The notes beneath the pieces were generated by a model. It saw only the letters and a program-made list of their open reading frames with translations, made no database searches and was not told where the DNA came from. 64,000 bases of DNA from Clostridia bacterium. GTDB taxonomy: Bacteria > Bacillota_A > Clostridia > Christensenellales > Aristaeellaceae. The translations under genes and the position numbers were made by a program. The stretch lies in assembly GCA_017938645.1 (NCBI GenBank), contig JAGBBE010000101.1, positions 1-64,000 on the forward strand. The letters run 5' to 3'. Below, in pieces: positions 62,200-64,000 of this stretch (position 1 is the stretch's first letter; the number at the start of each line of letters is the position of its first letter).

Positions 62200-62256
62200 G
62201 GAAGCACCACCTTTCCATAGCAACCCAACTTATTTTACCCTATTCTATTCAAAAAG

Positions 62257-62292
62257 AAAAGCCATAACTGCATTTTTCGCAGTCAGGCTTTT
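62257..62292 (-). terminator. Terminator after the GNAT acetyltransferase gene
   Basis: A stem with AAAAGCC / GGCTTTT outside and ACTGC / GCAGT inside, then TTTTCTTTTT on the minus strand. The GNAT stop codon lies within it. Confidence 0.75.
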
Positions 62293-62771
62293 GAAATCTC
62301 GTAAATATAACGTCTTTTTCTGTTGCTGATGCTGTATTCCTGCTGGCACCACACAGGCACATCGACTGTGCTTTCCAGCGTGCATCCGAGCTTTTCACAC
62401 GTTTTGATGCTGGGAATATTGTCGACATCCGTCGTAATGACAAACGATCGATAGCCCATCTCTGTGAAAATCGGAACACACAATCTGCAAGCGTGAAGAG
62501 CTTCATACTTACCGCGATACGGAGGATCAACATGATATCCGATATGTCCAAGGTAAAAAAGTCCTGAACCCTCGCCGATGCGAAGTGCAATTTCTCCAGC
62601 AATTCTTCCAGATGGTATATCGATAATATCAAATACCATGCTGCACGCGCCATCCAGTCTTGCAATGCGATGGGCATACTCTCGCGGCACGAGCCTGATC
62701 AGCTCATCTTCCAGCATTGCGCGGCGCTGCCGTCCGCAGCGTACAAATTCCCGTTCTACATTTGTTTTCAT
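62283..62771 (-). CDS. GNAT-family N-acetyltransferase
   Basis: A 162-residue acetyl-CoA-dependent transferase. The core has GRIAGEIALRIGEG, the pyrophosphate-loop-like YHVDPPYRGKYEALHA (about 79-94) in place of the usual Q-x-x-G-x-A, and DVDNIPSIKTCEKLGC near the C-terminus, typical of RimJ/RimL-like forms. The substrate is unknown. Its ATG overlaps the stop codon of the PfkB gene (ATGA), so the two are coupled. Confidence 0.85.
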   Translation of the reverse strand: MKTNVEREFVRCGRQRRAMLEDELIRLVPREYAHRIARLDGACSMVFDIIDIPSGRIAGEIALRIGEGSGLFYLGHIGYHVDPPYRGKYEALHACRLCVPIFTEMGYRSFVITTDVDNIPSIKTCEKLGCTLESTVDVPVWCQQEYSISNRKRRYIYEISKA

Positions 62772-63691
62772 ACTTCCTGTACCGTTACCTTTGACAACAA
62801 ACGATCAAAATCCTGTTTGTACAAAAGCTGAGTTCCATCGGTCATAACGCTGGCTGCTCCTGCAGCCACACCATGGCGAAAAGCATCCTGAATACTCGCG
62901 CCGCACGAAAGCCCTGCCAGAATGCCTCCTACCATCGAATCGCCGGCGCCTACCGTAGAGCGCGCTTCCACCATCAGAGCTGGTGCAAAAAGCGTCGTTT
63001 TGTCATTAATAAGCATTGCACCGTATTTACCCATGGAGACAACGACATTTTGAGCGCCGTATTCGATCAGGATAAGTGCAGCATCACGCAGACTGCGCAG
63101 GGTACGCAGTTCTTTTTTCATAAGAGCTTCCATTTCAGGAAGGTTCGGCTTGATCAAATAAGGCTTCTCTTTGATGCCATGCAGAAGTGATTCGCCCGCG
63201 CAATCCAGAACAACCTTTTTACCAGCGACGGCCTGCATGCAGCGCTGGTATGTATTTTCAGAACATCCTGCGGGAAGCCTGCCGCTTAAAACAACGTACT
63301 CACTGTCATTAGATTTACTGGACAAAAGGCACATAAAATCTCTCAGCTGTTCCTCGTCCAGCGCAACACCCGGTTCATTAAATTCAGTTATTACTTTCTG
63401 AGATTCATCCATCAGCTTGAGATTGGTGCGGATTTCACCCGGAACAGTCAGATAGTCAAAGCAAAGTTCATCCTTTTTGATCATACGCTGGAAACTCTCG
63501 CTGTTGTCTTCGCCAAGACAACCGATGCAGCGCACGTCAATTCCGAGACGCTTCAGCACGATTGCAACATTGATTCCCTTGCCGCCCACATCTACACGCA
63601 CAGAATGAAGTCGGTTTACATCTCCTGCCACAAGCTGATTTACGCTTGCAGTTTTGTCAAAGGAAGGATTCATGCAAACGGTGGTGATCAT
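62768..63691 (-). CDS. fruK: PfkB-family sugar kinase, probable 1-phosphofructokinase
   Basis: A cytoplasmic kinase that probably turns fructose-1-phosphate into fructose-1,6-bisphosphate. The 307-residue protein begins VCMNPSFDKTASV, as in FruK/tagatose-6-phosphate kinases, with the VGGKGINVAIVLKRLG segment and the C-terminal GAGDSMVGG motif carrying the catalytic Asp. The start is fixed by GGAG 8 bases upstream. No fruR or fructose PTS gene is adjacent, so the exact substrate (fructose-1-phosphate or tagatose-6-phosphate) is open. The gene lies closely behind the EF-G terminator with little room for a promoter. Confidence 0.85.
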   Translation of the reverse strand: MITTVCMNPSFDKTASVNQLVAGDVNRLHSVRVDVGGKGINVAIVLKRLGIDVRCIGCLGEDNSESFQRMIKKDELCFDYLTVPGEIRTNLKLMDESQKVITEFNEPGVALDEEQLRDFMCLLSSKSNDSEYVVLSGRLPAGCSENTYQRCMQAVAGKKVVLDCAGESLLHGIKEKPYLIKPNLPEMEALMKKELRTLRSLRDAALILIEYGAQNVVVSMGKYGAMLINDKTTLFAPALMVEARSTVGAGDSMVGGILAGLSCGASIQDAFRHGVAAGAASVMTDGTQLLYKQDFDRLLSKVTVQEV

Positions 63692-63723
63692 TCCTGACGC
63701 TCCTCTCAAAAAAGCTGATACAA

Positions 63724-63755
63724 ACGGGACCGATGCCGAACAGCATCGGTCCCGT
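63724..63755 (-). terminator. Terminator after the EF-G-like gene
   Basis: A perfect 13-base stem (ACGGGACCGATGC / GCATCGGTCCCGT) with a 6-base loop and TTTG on the minus strand, about 22 bases after the stop codon. Confidence 0.8.
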
Positions 63756-63777
63756 GATGAATCGGAAAACCGGGGAA

Positions 63778-64000
63778 TTATTCTTCCTCGTCGTCCTCGA
63801 CCTTGGCATTCTCAATGATCTTCTGAGCGACATTAGCGGGAACTTCCTCGTAGCGCTCGAAAGACATGATGAAGGAGCCGCGGGCCTGAGTCATAGAACG
63901 CAGGTCGGTCGCGTACTTGAACATTTCGCCGTGGGGAGCCTCGGCAACCAGCTGCTGCATGCCGTCAACCTGGTTCATGCCCATGATGCGGCCGCGACGC
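63778..64000 (-). CDS. Elongation factor G-like GTPase, C-terminal part cut by window edge
   Basis: Only the last 73 residues are in the window: the end of domain IV and domain V of an EF-G-type factor. The readable segments are [36 protein letters not shown] and [19 protein letters not shown], ending in an acidic tail (VEDDEEE). The wording MGMN and MTQARGSF fits the EF-G-like second copy (FusA2 type) found in many Bacillota better than the canonical FusA, which usually reads EGME here and TQGRG. The gene begins beyond the right edge, so the GTPase motifs cannot be checked. Confidence 0.85.
   Translation of the reverse strand, partial: RRGRIMGMNQVDGMQQLVAEAPHGEMFKYATDLRSMTQARGSFIMSFERYEEVPANVAQKIIENAKVEDDEEE

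Noticed and set aside
1..64000. CRISPR arrays, tRNA or rRNA genes
   Set aside because: No regularly spaced repeats or RNA gene signatures were seen. Intergenic gaps are all under about 210 bases.

Overview
The window looks like ordinary chromosome from an anaerobic, spore-forming member of the Clostridia (Bacillota). The evidence is AGGAGG-type ribosome binding sites before almost every gene, sporulation genes (spoIID, a spoIIQ-like M23 gene and a second SpoIID-domain protein), a complete match to the Bacillus-type SOS box at lexA, an Rnf ferredoxin:NAD oxidoreductase operon, and gene orders typical of this class (comM-dprA-topA-trmFO-hslV-hslU; dxs-tlyA-nadK-argR-recN). By eye the base composition is moderate, around 50% GC. 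I cannot name a genus.

Layout. The left edge holds the first codons of an IS1182-family transposase. Then come a D-Ala-D-Ala carboxypeptidase (minus strand) and a plus-strand run spoIID, spoIIQ-like, glmS (1.6-5.3 kb). From 5.3 to 12.8 kb a minus-strand block encodes a GH94-type phosphorylase, two TIM-barrel sugar isomerases, a Gfo/Idh/MocA oxidoreductase and, behind a terminator, a MATE transporter. A dipeptidase and a Tet(M)-like GTPase (plus) are followed by rmuC, recR, ybaB, feoB and feoA (minus), then a secreted SpoIID-SH3 protein. From 23.3 to 38.5 kb there is a long plus-strand housekeeping run: rbgA, rnhB, a giant double GT-C glycosyltransferase, comM, dprA, topA, trmFO, a secreted alpha/beta-hydrolase-like protein, hslV and hslU. 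A deaminase and three glycosyltransferases follow to 43.5 kb. The rest is on the minus strand: an orphan 100-residue protein, mgtC, lexA, a tyrosine recombinase, rnhA-proC, the Rnf operon, recN-argR-nadK-tlyA-dxs-ddl-murF with an alpha/beta hydrolase, a GNAT acetyltransferase, a PfkB kinase and the tail of an EF-G-like GTPase.

How the genes fit together. Several sets act on the cell wall (carboxypeptidase, SpoIID and SpoIIQ-like proteins, GlmS, Ddl, MurF). Others serve DNA handling and repair (RmuC, RecR, YbaB, DprA, ComM, TopA, LexA, RecN, RNases H). The Rnf proteins would couple ferredoxin oxidation to an ion gradient, but the operon has no rnfG. The sugar block may release and rearrange beta-linked glucosides, but it has no transporter.

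I found no CRISPR array, tRNA, rRNA or complete mobile element. The points most worth a second look are the Rnf operon without rnfG, a secreted hydrolase-fold protein that has lost its catalytic Ser and His and sits where xerC/codV is expected, the GH94/oxidoreductase/isomerase cluster with a terminator inside it, a membrane-anchored MurF, a double GT-C fusion, and a candidate ArgR operator in front of the operon that encodes ArgR.
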